From Azoarcus sp. (GTDB taxonomy: Bacteria; Pseudomonadota; Gammaproteobacteria; Burkholderiales; Rhodocyclaceae), in NCBI GenBank assembly GCA_031285965.1, contig JAITVD010000074.1, positions 1-58,462 on the forward strand: a stretch of DNA of 58,462 bases. Reading direction: 5' to 3'. Under the pieces are notes generated by a model. That model saw nothing but the letters and a program-made list of their open reading frames with translations, searched no databases and was not told the DNA's origin. Shown in pieces: positions 28,033-37,932 of the stretch (its first letter is position 1; each line of letters opens with the position of its first letter). The position numbers were made by a program, and so were the translations under genes.

Positions 28033-28272
28033 ATGAGCGATATCGAACAACGCGTCAGGAAGATCGTTGCCGAGCAACTTGGCGTCGCCGAAGCGGAAAT
28101 TAAAAACGAGGCTTCGTTTGTTGATGATCTGGGCGCGGATTCGCTGGACACCGTAGAACTGCTCATGGCGCTGGAAGAGGAGTTCGAATGCGAAATCCCC
28201 GACGAAGAGGCCGAAAAGATTACGACTGTCCAGCAGGCGATTGACTACGTCAACGCCCACCTCAAGAAGTAA
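28033..28272 (+). CDS. acpP: Acyl carrier protein
   Basis: A 79-residue acidic protein. The phosphopantetheine-bearing Ser lies in [10 protein letters not shown], the universal site, and the four-helix layout is intact. ATG 28033 is preceded by AAGGAG at 28019-28024; the upstream start at 28015 adds non-family residues. It lies between fabG and fabF, and AcpS, which attaches its prosthetic group, is encoded at 40978. Confidence 0.97.
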   Translation: MSDIEQRVRKIVAEQLGVAEAEIKNEASFVDDLGADSLDTVELLMALEEEFECEIPDEEAEKITTVQQAIDYVNAHLKK

Positions 28273-28290
28273 CTTCCGTCTGTTTTCTGG

Positions 28291-28333
28291 CCCTTTGGAG
28301 GCTGCTTGCCGCAGCCGCCAAAGGGCTTATAGT
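28291..28333 (+). terminator. Strong terminator or attenuator between acpP and fabF
   Basis: A 15 bp stem with one mismatch, CCCTTTGGaGGCTGC / GCAGCCgCCAAAGGG, has loop TTGCC and is followed by CTTATAGTTTTT. It should end most transcripts after acpP. fabF begins 30 bp further on, so fabF expression depends on read-through or a promoter in this short gap. Confidence 0.8.
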
Positions 28334-28363
28334 TTTTCTCCGCTGTTTTTTTCGGAGTATCCC

Positions 28364-29599
28364 GTGTCGCGTCGCAGAGTTGTTGTCACTGGCTTGGGTG
28401 CCGTTTCGCCGATAGGCAATACTGTTTCCGAAACTTGGGAAAACGCGCTTGCCGGCAAAAGCGGCATTGGCTCGATTACCCGTTTTGACGCAAGCGCGTT
28501 CGCGTGCCGCGTGGCGGGGGAAGTCAAAAATTTCAACGTGGCGGACTGGATACCCGCAAAGGACGCGCGCCGGATGGATGCTTTCATCCATTACGGCATT
28601 GCGGCGGGCATCCAGGCGTTCCGTGATTCCGGCCTTGAAATTACCGAAGCCAACTCGGAGCGCGTTGGCGTGAACATCGGCTCCGGCATGGGCGGCCTGC
28701 CGCTGATCGAACAGGCGCATGGCGACTATCTCGCTGGCGGCCCGCGCAAGGTTTCGCCGTTTTTCGTTCCCGGCTCCATTATAAATATGACATCCGGGAA
28801 TCTGTCTATCCTGCTTGGCTTGAGAGGGCCAAACCTTGCCGTGGTGACGGCCTGCACGTCGGGTCTGCATGCTATTGGCATCAGTGCGCGGACGATTGCG
28901 TATGGGGATGCCGATGCCATGATTTGCGGCGGCTCGGAATCCACGGTCACGCCTCTGGCGGTCGGGGGATTCGGTTCGGCGAAGGCGCTCTCGACGCGCA
29001 ATGACGACCCCGCCACGGCTAGCCGTCCTTGGGACATTGGCCGCGATGGCTTCGTGATGGGGGAAGGCTCCGGGGTGTTGGTGCTTGAAGAATACGAACA
29101 CGCCAAGCGGCGCGGCGCAAGGATTTACGCTGAGGTGGTCGGTTTTGGCATGAGCGGGGATGCCCACCATATCACCGCCCCGGATACCGACGGCCCGCGC
29201 CGCAGCATGGTCAATGCGCTGAAAGACGCCGGGGTCGCGCCCGGCGATGTGCAATACCTGAACGCGCATGGCACGTCGACGCCGCTGGGCGACAAAAACG
29301 AGACGGAGGCGATCAAGCAGGCTTTCGGCGTTGAAAACGCCGCAAAGCTGGTGGTCAATTCCACCAAGTCGATGACCGGGCATCTGCTTGGCGGCGCAGG
29401 CGGGCTGGAATCGCTGTTTACCGTGCTTGCTATCTATCACCAGGTTTCTCCGCCGACGATCAACATCTTCGATCAAGACCCGGAATGCGATCTTGATTAC
29501 TGCGCCAATGCGGCGCGCGAGATGAAGATCGACATTGCCATGAAAAACAATTTCGGCTTTGGCGGCACGAACGGAACCTTGGTGTTTCGCCGCGTCTGA
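28364..29599 (+). CDS. fabF: 3-oxoacyl-ACP synthase II
   Basis: A 411-residue elongating condensing enzyme. The catalytic Cys lies in [13 protein letters not shown] and the His residues in [11 protein letters not shown] and [13 protein letters not shown]. The GTG start ([13 protein letters not shown]) is chosen because the family begins here and CGGAG lies 5-8 bp upstream. An open frame to 28241 overlaps acpP and the terminator and is not family sequence. Confidence 0.96.
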   Translation: MSRRRVVVTGLGAVSPIGNTVSETWENALAGKSGIGSITRFDASAFACRVAGEVKNFNVADWIPAKDARRMDAFIHYGIAAGIQAFRDSGLEITEANSERVGVNIGSGMGGLPLIEQAHGDYLAGGPRKVSPFFVPGSIINMTSGNLSILLGLRGPNLAVVTACTSGLHAIGISARTIAYGDADAMICGGSESTVTPLAVGGFGSAKALSTRNDDPATASRPWDIGRDGFVMGEGSGVLVLEEYEHAKRRGARIYAEVVGFGMSGDAHHITAPDTDGPRRSMVNALKDAGVAPGDVQYLNAHGTSTPLGDKNETEAIKQAFGVENAAKLVVNSTKSMTGHLLGGAGGLESLFTVLAIYHQVSPPTINIFDQDPECDLDYCANAAREMKIDIAMKNNFGFGGTNGTLVFRRV

Positions 29600-29614
29600 A
29601 AGCCCAATCTCCCA

Positions 29615-30115
29615 ATGACGATGACTGAACCGCATCCGCTCACGGTACGGTTCAGGTCAAGCCCTGCGTTGCTGGCGGGGATTCTGGCAGCCCACTTTGC
29701 CGGGGCTGTGGCGCTTTTCTTCATGGATTTGCCCTTCTCGGCAGCGGCTCCGCTCGTCTTGCTGGTCGCTTGCTCCGCTGTTCTGGCGGTGCGTGCGCAG
29801 ATGCGCAAGCGCGGTCTGTCTCTCGTGCTGGCTAAAGATGGCGCTTTGCGGATATGCCAAGAAGGAGGCGGCAGCCATGATGCGTGGGGGAGGGCGCTGC
29901 CGGGGGCGGTGCTGTTTCCCGCCGTGGCATGGTTTGCGCTGGCTTGGACGGCACAGGATGGTCGCCCCAAGCGGCTGCAAATGATGCTGATAGCATCAGA
30001 AGTCATTGAGGACAATGGTGGCGAAAATGCCCAATGGCGGCGGTTGCGGACTTGGTTGCGCCATCGCTCGCAAGGTTCCGCGCCGGATACGGTCAGTTCG
30101 GCGGACGCTGCCTGA
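29615..30115 (+). CDS. ygfX: YgfX/CptA-like membrane protein
   Basis: A 166-residue protein with two adjacent membrane segments (about 18-34 and 41-58). A short cytoplasmic part follows, with conserved-type residues near [10 protein letters not shown]. In betaproteobacteria YgfX-like genes are common between fabF and nadB. E. coli YgfX was described as a toxin of the CptAB pair and as an inhibitor of cell-division proteins; no CptB (SdhE) partner is nearby. The 3' end overlaps the convergent nadB by 23 bp. The family assignment rests mainly on size, topology and context. Confidence 0.65.
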   Translation: MTMTEPHPLTVRFRSSPALLAGILAAHFAGAVALFFMDLPFSAAAPLVLLVACSAVLAVRAQMRKRGLSLVLAKDGALRICQEGGGSHDAWGRALPGAVLFPAVAWFALAWTAQDGRPKRLQMMLIASEVIEDNGGENAQWRRLRTWLRHRSQGSAPDTVSSADAA

Positions 30116-31700
30116 ACCGTGGCGGACGCAATACGGTATTGCGGGCGCGGGGCAAGGTGTCGGGGTAATCACGCGAATAATGCAGCCCCCGGCTTTCATG
30201 CCGCCGCAACGCGCTGCGCACGATCAGGTCGGCGGTGACGACGAGATTGCGCAGTTCGATGAGATCATTGGATATGCGGAAATTTGAATAGAACTCGCTG
30301 ATTTCGCGCGCAAGGAGCCTGATACGGTGGCGGGCGCGTTGCAGCCGCTTGTTGGTGCGCACGATGCCGACATAGCTCCACATCGTCTGGCGCAGTTCCG
30401 CCCAGTTATGGGCGATGACGACTTCTTCGTCGGCGTCACCCACGCGGCTTTCGTCCCACGCGGGCAGGGAAGGCGTTGGGGCGGGTGGGCGGGCAAGAAT
30501 ATCCCGCGCTGCGGCGCTGCCGAAAACAAGGCATTCGAGCAGGGAGTTTGACGCCAGCCGGTTCGCGCCATGCAGCCCGGTTCCCGCCGTCTCCCCGATG
30601 GCGTAGAGGTTGGGTACGTCGGTATGCGCCGCCAGATCGGTGACGATGCCGCCACAGGAATAATGCGCCGCTGGCACGACCGGAATCGGCTCGCGTGTCA
30701 TGTCGATGCCCAGTTCCAGGCAGCGAGCGTGGATGTTGGGGAAATGCCCGCGCAGCCAATCCGCCGGTTTATGGCTGATGTCGAGATAGACACAGTCAAG
30801 CCCGTATTTTTTCATCTCGAAATCAATGGCGCGGGCAACGATGTCCCTTGGCGCAAGTTCGGCGCGCGCGTCGTGCGCGGGCATGAAACGGGTTCCGTCG
30901 GGCCGAACCAGCAAGCCGCCTTCGCCCCGAACCGCTTCGGAAATCAGGAAGGACTTTGCTTGCGGATGGTAAAGGCAGGTGGGATGGAACTGGATGAATT
31001 CCATGTTGCGCACCCGGCAGCCCGCCCGCCAAGCCATTGCTACGCCGTCGCCGGTGGCGACATCTGGATTGGTGGTGTAGAGATAGACCTTGCCCGCGCC
31101 GCCAGTGGCCAGCACCGTGCTGCGGGCGGAGAAGGTGACGACGCGGTCATTTTTGATGTCGAGGACGTAAGCGCCGACGCAGCCAAGTTCGGGCTGGTCA
31201 ATCCGCTCGCCGAGGATGAGGTCGACGGCGATGTGATTTTCATGGATATCGATGTTCGGATGCGCCAGCACCGCCTCGCTCAAGGTCGTCTGCACCGCCG
31301 CGCCGGTGGCGTCTGCCGCGTGGATGATGCGTCGGTGGGAATGCCCGCCCTCGCGGGTGAGGTGGAATCCGAGTTCCGTATCTTCCCCCTTGGTAAAAGG
31401 CACGCCGCGCCGGATGAGCCAGTCGATGGCTTGGCGGCCATGTTCGACCACGTAGCGAGTCGCCGACGGGTCGCAGAGGCCGGCGCCAGCGGTGAACGTG
31501 TCGCGGATATGGGCTTCGATGCTGTCGGCGGTGTCGAGCACGGCGGCGATGCCGCCCTGCGCCAGACTGCTCGCGCTGTCCGCGAGCGCGCGCTTGGTGA
31601 CGAGCGCAACCTTCAGGCGGTCGGCGAGCAGCAGGGCAATCGACTGACCCGCCGCGCCGCTTCCGAGAACCAAAACATCATATTTTTGCTGCTCGGTCAT
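30093..31700 (-). CDS. nadB: L-aspartate oxidase
   Basis: A 535-residue FAD enzyme that makes iminoaspartate for NAD synthesis. The FAD-binding [16 protein letters not shown] is at the N-terminus. The succinate dehydrogenase-like substrate region has [22 protein letters not shown], and [20 protein letters not shown], all intact. nadA and nadC are not in the window. It is divergent from rpoE across 177 bp and its 3' end overlaps ygfX. Confidence 0.97.
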   Translation of the reverse strand: MTEQQKYDVLVLGSGAAGQSIALLLADRLKVALVTKRALADSASSLAQGGIAAVLDTADSIEAHIRDTFTAGAGLCDPSATRYVVEHGRQAIDWLIRRGVPFTKGEDTELGFHLTREGGHSHRRIIHAADATGAAVQTTLSEAVLAHPNIDIHENHIAVDLILGERIDQPELGCVGAYVLDIKNDRVVTFSARSTVLATGGAGKVYLYTTNPDVATGDGVAMAWRAGCRVRNMEFIQFHPTCLYHPQAKSFLISEAVRGEGGLLVRPDGTRFMPAHDARAELAPRDIVARAIDFEMKKYGLDCVYLDISHKPADWLRGHFPNIHARCLELGIDMTREPIPVVPAAHYSCGGIVTDLAAHTDVPNLYAIGETAGTGLHGANRLASNSLLECLVFGSAAARDILARPPAPTPSLPAWDESRVGDADEEVVIAHNWAELRQTMWSYVGIVRTNKRLQRARHRIRLLAREISEFYSNFRISNDLIELRNLVVTADLIVRSALRRHESRGLHYSRDYPDTLPRARNTVLRPPRFRQRPPN

Positions 31701-31877
31701 GATGGCGGTCTTATGAGAAAGGAAAGAATAATAGATTCGTCATTTTTGCGAATCCGCGCAGTTTGCGTTAAACAAAGCCATAACCGCATTGTCCATGTGG
31801 GTATGAGCCTGATAAATAAGCTATAAAGCTCATTTATACTATGCAGGTTTTCGATAGGGCAAGATAGTGGGTATTGG

Positions 31878-32477
31878 ATGAGCGAGCGTGAAGTAGATCA
31901 GCAATTGGTAGAGCGCGTTCAGGGCGGGGACAAACAGGCGTTTGGTTTGCTGGTGTCGAAATACCAGCGCAAGCTCCATCGCCTGCTGGCGCGGCTGGTG
32001 CGCGACCCCGCTGAAGTCGAGGATTTGGCTCAGGAGACCTTCATCAAGGCATATCGCGCCCTAGGCTCGTTTCGTGGGGAAAGCGCCTTTTACACATGGC
32101 TCTACCGAATCGGCGTCAACACCGCGAAAAATTATCTAGCCGCGCAGGCTCGCCGTGTGCCAGTGTCTACGGGCATGGATTCTGCTGAGATGGAAAGCGC
32201 CGAAGGCGCGGGGCGGCTGCACGATTTCGACACGCCGGAGCGGCAATTGATGACGCGCCAGATTGCGCTGACGGTCGATGAGGCCATGAGCGGTTTGTCC
32301 ATCGAATTGCGCGAAGCGATCACCATGCGCGAGCTGGAAGGGCTGAGTTATGAAGATATTGCCAGCGCGATGGATTGTCCGGTCGGCACGGTCCGGTCGC
32401 GGATTTTTCGCGCGCGCGAAGCCATTGCCGCCCGGTTGAGGCCGCTGCTCGGCACGCGCGTGGATAAACGCTGGTAA
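31878..32477 (+). CDS. rpoE: RNA polymerase sigma-E factor (AlgU/RpoE type)
   Basis: A 199-residue ECF sigma factor for envelope stress. Region 2 is visible at EDLAQETFIKAYRALGSFRG and region 4 at YEDIASAMDCPVGTVRSRIFRARE, the -35-binding helix-turn-helix. It is followed by its anti-sigma factor after 38 bp. The usual autoregulatory sigma-E promoter (GAACTT-type -35) was not found in the 177 bp upstream. Confidence 0.96.
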   Translation: MSEREVDQQLVERVQGGDKQAFGLLVSKYQRKLHRLLARLVRDPAEVEDLAQETFIKAYRALGSFRGESAFYTWLYRIGVNTAKNYLAAQARRVPVSTGMDSAEMESAEGAGRLHDFDTPERQLMTRQIALTVDEAMSGLSIELREAITMRELEGLSYEDIASAMDCPVGTVRSRIFRAREAIAARLRPLLGTRVDKRW

Positions 32478-32515
32478 CGGATGTTGATTGAAAAACCGAA
32501 CGGATAATATCTGAC

Positions 32516-33025
32516 ATGAAAGAAAAACTTTCGGCGATGCTCGATGGCGCTGTTGACGGCATGACGGCTCGCGCATTGTTTATTCGGCTTAAATACGACA
32601 AGACGTTTCGCAACGAGTGGGATTCGTATTGTCTGCTCGGGGACATCATTCGGGGCTACGCGCCGCCGGAGATGGAGGGGTTTACCGAGCGGGTGATGGC
32701 GCGGCTCGAAAACGAGCCGACCATCTTTGCCCCGCAGGGCAGGAAAGAAGGGAAAGAGATGCCGCGCCGTTTCTGGCGGCATCGTTTGCTGCTGCCTGTG
32801 GCAGCCTCGGTGATGGGAGTGCTGGCAGTCGGGGGCGTCGTGGCGGCGCTCTCCCGTGATGCGCCCGCCCCGGTGGCGGTAACCGCCAAAATCGCCAAAA
32901 AACCGGCAACGGCGTCCTCCATCCGCGCCACGAACTATCTTGCCGCGCATTCGGCGCTGACTGGTGGCCCGATGCCAGCGGCAATGCAGTACGTGCGCAC
33001 TGCTCCGGTTCCGCCGGGAGAATGA
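32516..33025 (+). CDS. rseA: Sigma-E anti-sigma factor RseA
   Basis: A 169-residue single-pass membrane protein. The cytoplasmic RseA domain (MKEKLSAMLDGAVDG, then FRNEWDSYCLLGDIIRG) binds sigma-E; a membrane segment follows at about 92-109 (LLLPVAASVMGVLAVGGVV), then a short periplasmic tail. Regulated proteolysis of this protein releases sigma-E. Its stop overlaps the rseB start as ATGA. Confidence 0.92.
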   Translation: MKEKLSAMLDGAVDGMTARALFIRLKYDKTFRNEWDSYCLLGDIIRGYAPPEMEGFTERVMARLENEPTIFAPQGRKEGKEMPRRFWRHRLLLPVAASVMGVLAVGGVVAALSRDAPAPVAVTAKIAKKPATASSIRATNYLAAHSALTGGPMPAAMQYVRTAPVPPGE

Positions 33026-34083
33026 GGTCGCTCATGGTCTATACCGGCTTGATGGACGTAACAAGAGCCTGTGTTTTTGTCGGGTTGTGCGTATTGTGCG
33101 GCTCCTCTTTCGCCGACCAGGCGACGGCCAGCGGCAAGCGTCTGGCTGCTGATAACGGGAGCGAAAATAAGCCGCTCGCCGCCATGCGAGAGCCAGAGGC
33201 GGAGATGGCAAGCTATTGGCTCGACCGCATCGGCGGAGCCAGCCGCCAACTGAACTACATCGGAACTTTCAGTTACCAGACGGGATGGCGCAGCGAGACA
33301 TCGCGCATCGCGCATCGCTATTTCAATGGCGAAGAGAGCGAGCGCATGGAAGTGCTTGACGGTAGCCCCCGCGAAGTCATCCGTCGCGGCAAGGAATTGC
33401 GCTGCGTGCTGCCCGCGCAACGCGCCGTCATCATCGGCCAGGTCGGGAACCGTGGCAGTTTTCCAGGGCGCGTGCCGCAAAGCCGCACTGGGCTGACGGA
33501 TAACTACCGCATTCGGCTGGAGGGCGTGGAGCGCATCGCCGAGCATGAAGTCCAGAAATTGGTCTTCGAGCCACGTGACGAGTTGCGTTTCGCCCACGCG
33601 CTGTGGGCTGACCGGCAAAGCGGGCTGCTTCTCAAGTCGCAGGTGCTCGATGCCGGCGGGAACGTCATCGAGCAGTTTTCTTTCATCGACGTGCGCATCG
33701 GCGGCGAGGTTCAGGACGGCATGCTTGCGCCCCGCGTGGAGGTGGATGCGGATTGGCAGACGATTGATGTCAGGGGGGACGACGAGACGCAGATCGGGAA
33801 CCCGTGGGGGCTAAGGCAATCCCTGCCCGGTTTCGTGCTGACGACGATGTTGCGCCACCGCAGCGGAGGCACGTTGCAGATGGTGTTCAGCGACGGCCTT
33901 GCGGCACTCTCGGTTTTCATCGAACCAGCAGAGGCAGGTGTGGAGGCGCGCGGAGCCTATCCCGGCGGCGGCGCGGTTAACGTTTTTGAGCGCATCGCCA
34001 GCGGGCATCGGATTACGGTATTGGGCGAAGTGCCTGCGCTCCTCGTGCAGCGTGCGGCTGAAGCGGTCGAGGCGCTCAAGTGA
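33022..34083 (+). CDS. rseB: Periplasmic sigma-E regulator RseB (MucB)
   Basis: A 353-residue exported protein. The hydrophobic signal (ACVFVGLCVLCGSSFA) precedes the MucB/RseB N-terminal lipid-binding domain (SRQLNYIGTFSYQ) and the C-terminal RseA-contacting domain (HYRS-type VLTTMLRHRSGG). It protects RseA from DegS until lipopolysaccharide or porin signals are sensed. The start overlapping rseA is used; internal ATGs at 33034 and 33052 also keep the signal peptide. Confidence 0.93.
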   Translation: MRSLMVYTGLMDVTRACVFVGLCVLCGSSFADQATASGKRLAADNGSENKPLAAMREPEAEMASYWLDRIGGASRQLNYIGTFSYQTGWRSETSRIAHRYFNGEESERMEVLDGSPREVIRRGKELRCVLPAQRAVIIGQVGNRGSFPGRVPQSRTGLTDNYRIRLEGVERIAEHEVQKLVFEPRDELRFAHALWADRQSGLLLKSQVLDAGGNVIEQFSFIDVRIGGEVQDGMLAPRVEVDADWQTIDVRGDDETQIGNPWGLRQSLPGFVLTTMLRHRSGGTLQMVFSDGLAALSVFIEPAEAGVEARGAYPGGGAVNVFERIASGHRITVLGEVPALLVQRAAEAVEALK

Positions 34084-34553
34084 TAGCGACTCGGGCAGTT
34101 GTCGTGCGGGCGGGGGAAGGAAAAGCGTGGGTTCGCCTGCTTGAACATCATGGCGGCTGCGGGCGCTGCGATGAGCCGGGAGGCTGCCACGCGCCCCGGC
34201 TGGCGGAAATCTTCAAAGGAGGCGAAAGGGTTTTCGCGGTCGATGACCCTCTGGGGCTGCGCGTAGGCGAGCGAGTCAAAATCATGGTCGCTGACGGGAT
34301 GCCGCTGCGGGCGGCGCTGGCAAGCTACGGCTTGGGAACGGCGCTCATCCTGACAGGCGCGGCGCTGGGCGTCTGGCTGATGCCGACAGCTTATGCCGAT
34401 TTGGCGGCAGTTGCGGGCATGGCGCTCGGGCTGGCGGCGACGGCGGCTGTCCTTGCCGTTCGGGCATGGCGGCGCGATGCGTCCCTCTGGCGGCTGTGCG
34501 TCGAGCGGGATGACGGCGGAGCCGCCGCCGAGTGCATGGGGCAGGGCGCGTGA
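34080..34553 (+). CDS. rseC: RseC/SoxR-reducing system protein
   Basis: A 157-residue membrane protein. The N-terminal cysteine cluster (GGCGRCDEPGGC) precedes two membrane segments (about 85-105 and 108-128). RseC family proteins modulate sigma-E and SoxR reduction. ATG overlaps the rseB stop by 4 bp, and its stop overlaps the following glutaredoxin-like GTG start. No mucD/degP protease gene follows it, unlike the usual order in related operons. Confidence 0.9.
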   Translation: MIATRAVVVRAGEGKAWVRLLEHHGGCGRCDEPGGCHAPRLAEIFKGGERVFAVDDPLGLRVGERVKIMVADGMPLRAALASYGLGTALILTGAALGVWLMPTAYADLAAVAGMALGLAATAAVLAVRAWRRDASLWRLCVERDDGGAAAECMGQGA

Positions 34554-34822
34554 GCGGGCGGGTTTTCACGGTTCTGAGCCGCCAGTGGTGTCATCTCTGC
34601 CATGAAATGGTCGAGGCGCTGGAGCCGGTTGCGCGGCAGTACGGCTGGCGGGTCGACGTGGTCGATATTGAGCGGGAACCGTCGCTGGAAGCGCGTTGGG
34701 ACGAACTGATACCCGTGCTGCTCGCAGATGATGTGGAAATTTGCCACCATCGGCTCGACCTTGATGCCGTACACGCATTTTGCGGGGCTTATCCGGTAGA
34801 ATCCCAAAGTTTTGCCGAATAG
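34550..34822 (+). CDS. Glutaredoxin-like thioredoxin-fold protein (DUF836)
   Basis: A 90-residue protein with a CxxC redox motif in [16 protein letters not shown] near the N-terminus, then a [10 protein letters not shown] strand and [10 protein letters not shown], which together match the glutaredoxin-like DUF836 fold. The start is GTG at 34550, sharing GTGA with the rseC stop; a later ATG would delete the active site. It is regularly found between sigma-E regulators and lepA in betaproteobacteria. Its substrate is unknown. Confidence 0.88.
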   Translation: MSGRVFTVLSRQWCHLCHEMVEALEPVARQYGWRVDVVDIEREPSLEARWDELIPVLLADDVEICHHRLDLDAVHAFCGAYPVESQSFAE

Positions 34823-34899
34823 TCTTTTCTTTCGGTTTTTTCGAGTTGGGGCGAACCGAACGGCGTCCCACAAGCCACATCCCCATGCCAAACTGCCCG

Positions 34900-36690
34900 A
34901 TGCGCCATATTCGCAATTTTTCCATCATTGCCCACATCGACCACGGCAAGTCCACGCTTGCCGACCGAATCATCCATCTGTGCGGGGGGCTGTCGGCGCG
35001 TGAAATGGAAGAGCAGGTGCTTGATTCGATGGACATCGAACGCGAGCGCGGCATCACCATCAAGGCGCAGACGGCGGCCTTGCGGTACAAGGCGCGTGAC
35101 GGGCAAACCTACAACCTGAACCTGATCGACACGCCGGGACACGTCGACTTTTCCTATGAAGTCAGCCGTTCGCTGTCGGCCTGCGAAGGGGCGCTGCTGG
35201 TGGTGGATGCTTCGCAGGGCGTGGAAGCGCAGACGGTGGCGAACTGCTACACCGCGCTTGACCTGAACGTGGAAGTCGTGCCGGTGCTCAACAAAATCGA
35301 CTTGCCTGCCGCCAATCCCGCCAGCGCGCGCGAGGAAATCGAAGACGTTATCGGGGTGGACGCTTCGGAAGCGGTCGAGTGCTCGGCCAAAACGGGCTTG
35401 GGCGTCGAGGACGTGATCGAGTCCATCATCGCCCGCATCCCGCCGCCCAAAGGCAATCCCGAAGGGGCGCTGAAAGCCCTGATTATTGATTCCTGGTTTG
35501 ATAACTATGTTGGCGTTGTCATGCTGGTCAGGGTGGTCGACGGCATGTTGCGGGTGAAAGACCGCATTTTGCTGATGTCCACCGGCGCACAGTATCCGTG
35601 CGACCAGCTTGGCGTGTTCACGCCGCGTTCGCTCGAACGCGAGGCGCTTTCGGCGGGCGAGGTCGGTTTCGTCATCGCGGGCATCAAGGAACTGGAAGCG
35701 GCGCGGGTGGGCGATACCATCACGCTGGCGGCCCGTCCGGCGGACAAGCCGTTGCCGGGGTTCAAGGAAATCAAGCCGCAGGTTTTCGCGGGACTTTATC
35801 CGGTGGAATCCTCCGAATACGACCAGTTGCGCGATTCTCTCGAAAAGCTGCGCCTCAACGATGCGTCGCTGCATTTTGAGCCTGAAGTCTCCCAGGCGCT
35901 TGGTTTCGGTTTCCGCTGCGGTTTTCTGGGGCTGCTGCACATGGACATTGTGCAGGAGCGGCTGGAACGGGAATTCAACATGGACCTCATCACGACTTCG
36001 CCGACGGTCGTCTATGAGGTCGCGCTCAACAGCGGCGAGGTCGTCCATGTCGAGAATCCCGCCAAGCTGCCCGAACCCGGCAAGTACCAGGACATCCGTG
36101 AGCCAATCATCACCGTGACGATTTTCATGCCGCAGGAATTTGTCGGCCCCGTGCTGACGCTCTGCAACCAAAAGCGCGGGGCGCAGGTCGATATGCGCTA
36201 TCACGGTCGGCAGGTGCAGCTTGTCTATGAATTGCCGATGAGCGAAGTGGTCATGGATTTCTTTGACAAGCTGAAATCGGTGTCCCGTGGTTATGCCTCG
36301 CTCGACTATGAGTTCAAAGAGTACCGCTCGGCGGATCTCGTCAAGCTCGACATGATGGTCGCGGGCGAGAAGGTCGACGCGCTGTCGGTCATCGTCCATC
36401 GCTCCAGCGCCCAGTACCGGGGCCGGGATTTGGCGGCGCGGCTGCGCAAGCTGATTCCGCGCCAGATGTTCGACGTTGCCGTGCAGGCGGCCATCGGCTC
36501 CCATATCATTTCCCGCGAAACGATTAAGGCGCTGCGCAAGAACGTGCTGGCGAAATGCTACGGCGGCGACATTACCCGCAAGAAAAAGCTGCTCGAAAAG
36601 CAGAAAGAGGGCAAAAAACGCATGAAGCAGGTCGGCAACGTCGAAATTCCGCAAGAGGCTTTTCTTGCCGTGCTGAGAACAGACGAATGA
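34900..36690 (+). CDS. lepA: Elongation factor 4
   Basis: A 596-residue translational GTPase that back-translocates stalled ribosomes. G-motifs [17 protein letters not shown] and NKIDLP are present, and the C-terminal EF4-specific domain ends in [17 protein letters not shown]. The start [16 protein letters not shown] is the family standard; ATG 34885, five codons upstream, is an alternative and the open frame before it is not family sequence. Confidence 0.97.
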   Translation: MRHIRNFSIIAHIDHGKSTLADRIIHLCGGLSAREMEEQVLDSMDIERERGITIKAQTAALRYKARDGQTYNLNLIDTPGHVDFSYEVSRSLSACEGALLVVDASQGVEAQTVANCYTALDLNVEVVPVLNKIDLPAANPASAREEIEDVIGVDASEAVECSAKTGLGVEDVIESIIARIPPPKGNPEGALKALIIDSWFDNYVGVVMLVRVVDGMLRVKDRILLMSTGAQYPCDQLGVFTPRSLEREALSAGEVGFVIAGIKELEAARVGDTITLAARPADKPLPGFKEIKPQVFAGLYPVESSEYDQLRDSLEKLRLNDASLHFEPEVSQALGFGFRCGFLGLLHMDIVQERLEREFNMDLITTSPTVVYEVALNSGEVVHVENPAKLPEPGKYQDIREPIITVTIFMPQEFVGPVLTLCNQKRGAQVDMRYHGRQVQLVYELPMSEVVMDFFDKLKSVSRGYASLDYEFKEYRSADLVKLDMMVAGEKVDALSVIVHRSSAQYRGRDLAARLRKLIPRQMFDVAVQAAIGSHIISRETIKALRKNVLAKCYGGDITRKKKLLEKQKEGKKRMKQVGNVEIPQEAFLAVLRTDE

Positions 36691-36742
36691 AAATGCGCTG
36701 TTCGCCCGGCGGCTTCCCTGTCATTAAATAATTGGAGACGAT

Positions 36743-37546
36743 GTGGATTTTTCCAGTGTTGATTTCGCCCTGATCCTGCTGGTTCTGACGCTTGTGACGG
36801 GCATCTTGTGGTGCGCGGATCGTTTTTACGCCCGCGAGCGCCGCGCCCCTGGTGCGCCTTCACCTTGGTGGGTGGAATGGGGCGGCGCTTTTTTTCCGGT
36901 CGTGCTGATTGTTTTCGCCCTGCGCTCCTTTGGCGTCGAGCCGTACAAGATTCCTTCTGGCTCGATGATTCCGACTTTGCTGGAAGGCGATTTTATCGCG
37001 GTGAATAAATTCACCTATGGCATCCGGCTGCCAGTCATCAATACCAAAATCATCGACATCAACGCGCCCAAGCGCGGCGAAGTCATGGTTTTCCGCTATC
37101 CCCGCGACCTTTCGCAGAGCTATATCAAAAGGGTGGTGGGCTTGCCGGGCGATGAAATCGAGTATTCCGAAAAAAGGCTCACCATCAATGGAAGAAAAGT
37201 GGAAATGGCTGAGGCGGGCAGCTATTTTCACGCGGATCGTCTTTATAGCTCGCCCAGATACACCGAAAAACTCGGCGAAATCGAGCACGACATCCTGATT
37301 GAGCAGCAAGCGCCGCCTTTCGTGCGCGATGTGATGAATTATCCGTTCCGGGAAAATTGTTCCTATAACGAGCGAGGTTTCAGTTGTAAGGTTCCCGCAG
37401 GGCACTATCTGGTCATGGGCGATAACCGTGACAATAGCGCCGACAGCCGGGTGTGGGGGTTCGTCCCGGACGAAAACATCGTCGGGCGGGCGTTCTTCAT
37501 CTGGTTCAATTTCAACGATCTGGGGCGCGTTGGCCGCTTCCAGTAA
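36743..37546 (+). CDS. lepB: Signal peptidase I
   Basis: A 267-residue inner-membrane peptidase that cleaves Sec signal peptides. It has one or two N-terminal membrane segments, the catalytic Ser in IPSGSMIPTL and the catalytic Lys in YIKRVVGLPGDEIEY, then GHYLVMGDNRDNSADSR (box E). Start GTG 36743 is 5-6 bp after GGAG; the ATG two bases earlier is out of frame. Confidence 0.97.
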   Translation: MDFSSVDFALILLVLTLVTGILWCADRFYARERRAPGAPSPWWVEWGGAFFPVVLIVFALRSFGVEPYKIPSGSMIPTLLEGDFIAVNKFTYGIRLPVINTKIIDINAPKRGEVMVFRYPRDLSQSYIKRVVGLPGDEIEYSEKRLTINGRKVEMAEAGSYFHADRLYSSPRYTEKLGEIEHDILIEQQAPPFVRDVMNYPFRENCSYNERGFSCKVPAGHYLVMGDNRDNSADSRVWGFVPDENIVGRAFFIWFNFNDLGRVGRFQ

Positions 37547-37566
37547 CGGTGTGGGGAGAATGCGAG

Positions 37567-37932
37567 ATGAAATCCCGGCAGCATGGCATGAGCTTGATTG
37601 GCATGATGCTCGTGGCGCTCCTGCTTGGCGGCGCGTTGCTGATTGGTTTCAAGACGGTTGGCCCATATACAGAGTATTTTGCAGTCCAGCGCATCATTGG
37701 GCTGGTGGCGGATGAAGGCAACAACGGCGCGTCCGAACCCGAGATGCGCGCCAGCTATGAGCGCCGCGCCGTGGTCGACAGTATTGACACGGTCAAGGCG
37801 AAAGACCTCGTTTTCCGCAAGCAGGGCGGGCGCGTCGTGGTCGAAGTCGAATACACGCGCAAAGCGCCGCTCTTCAGCAATGTCAGCTTGTCGTTCGATT
37901 TCAAGGCTTCGAGTCAAGACAGCCGTAAATGA
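37567..37932 (+). CDS. DUF4845 membrane-anchored protein
   Basis: A 121-residue protein with a short basic start (MKSRQHGMSLIG) resembling a type IV pilin-like N-terminus and one hydrophobic helix (MMLVALLLGGALLIGF), then an 85-residue extracytoplasmic part. DUF4845 genes sit between lepB and rnc in many betaproteobacteria; the role is unknown. Its stop overlaps the rnc start as ATGA. Confidence 0.88.
   Translation: MKSRQHGMSLIGMMLVALLLGGALLIGFKTVGPYTEYFAVQRIIGLVADEGNNGASEPEMRASYERRAVVDSIDTVKAKDLVFRKQGGRVVVEVEYTRKAPLFSNVSLSFDFKASSQDSRK

Noticed and set aside
34789-36654. 621-codon minus-strand frame opposite lepA
   Set aside because: It exactly mirrors lepA, whose motifs are complete; it has no start context and a His/Arg-rich shadow composition.
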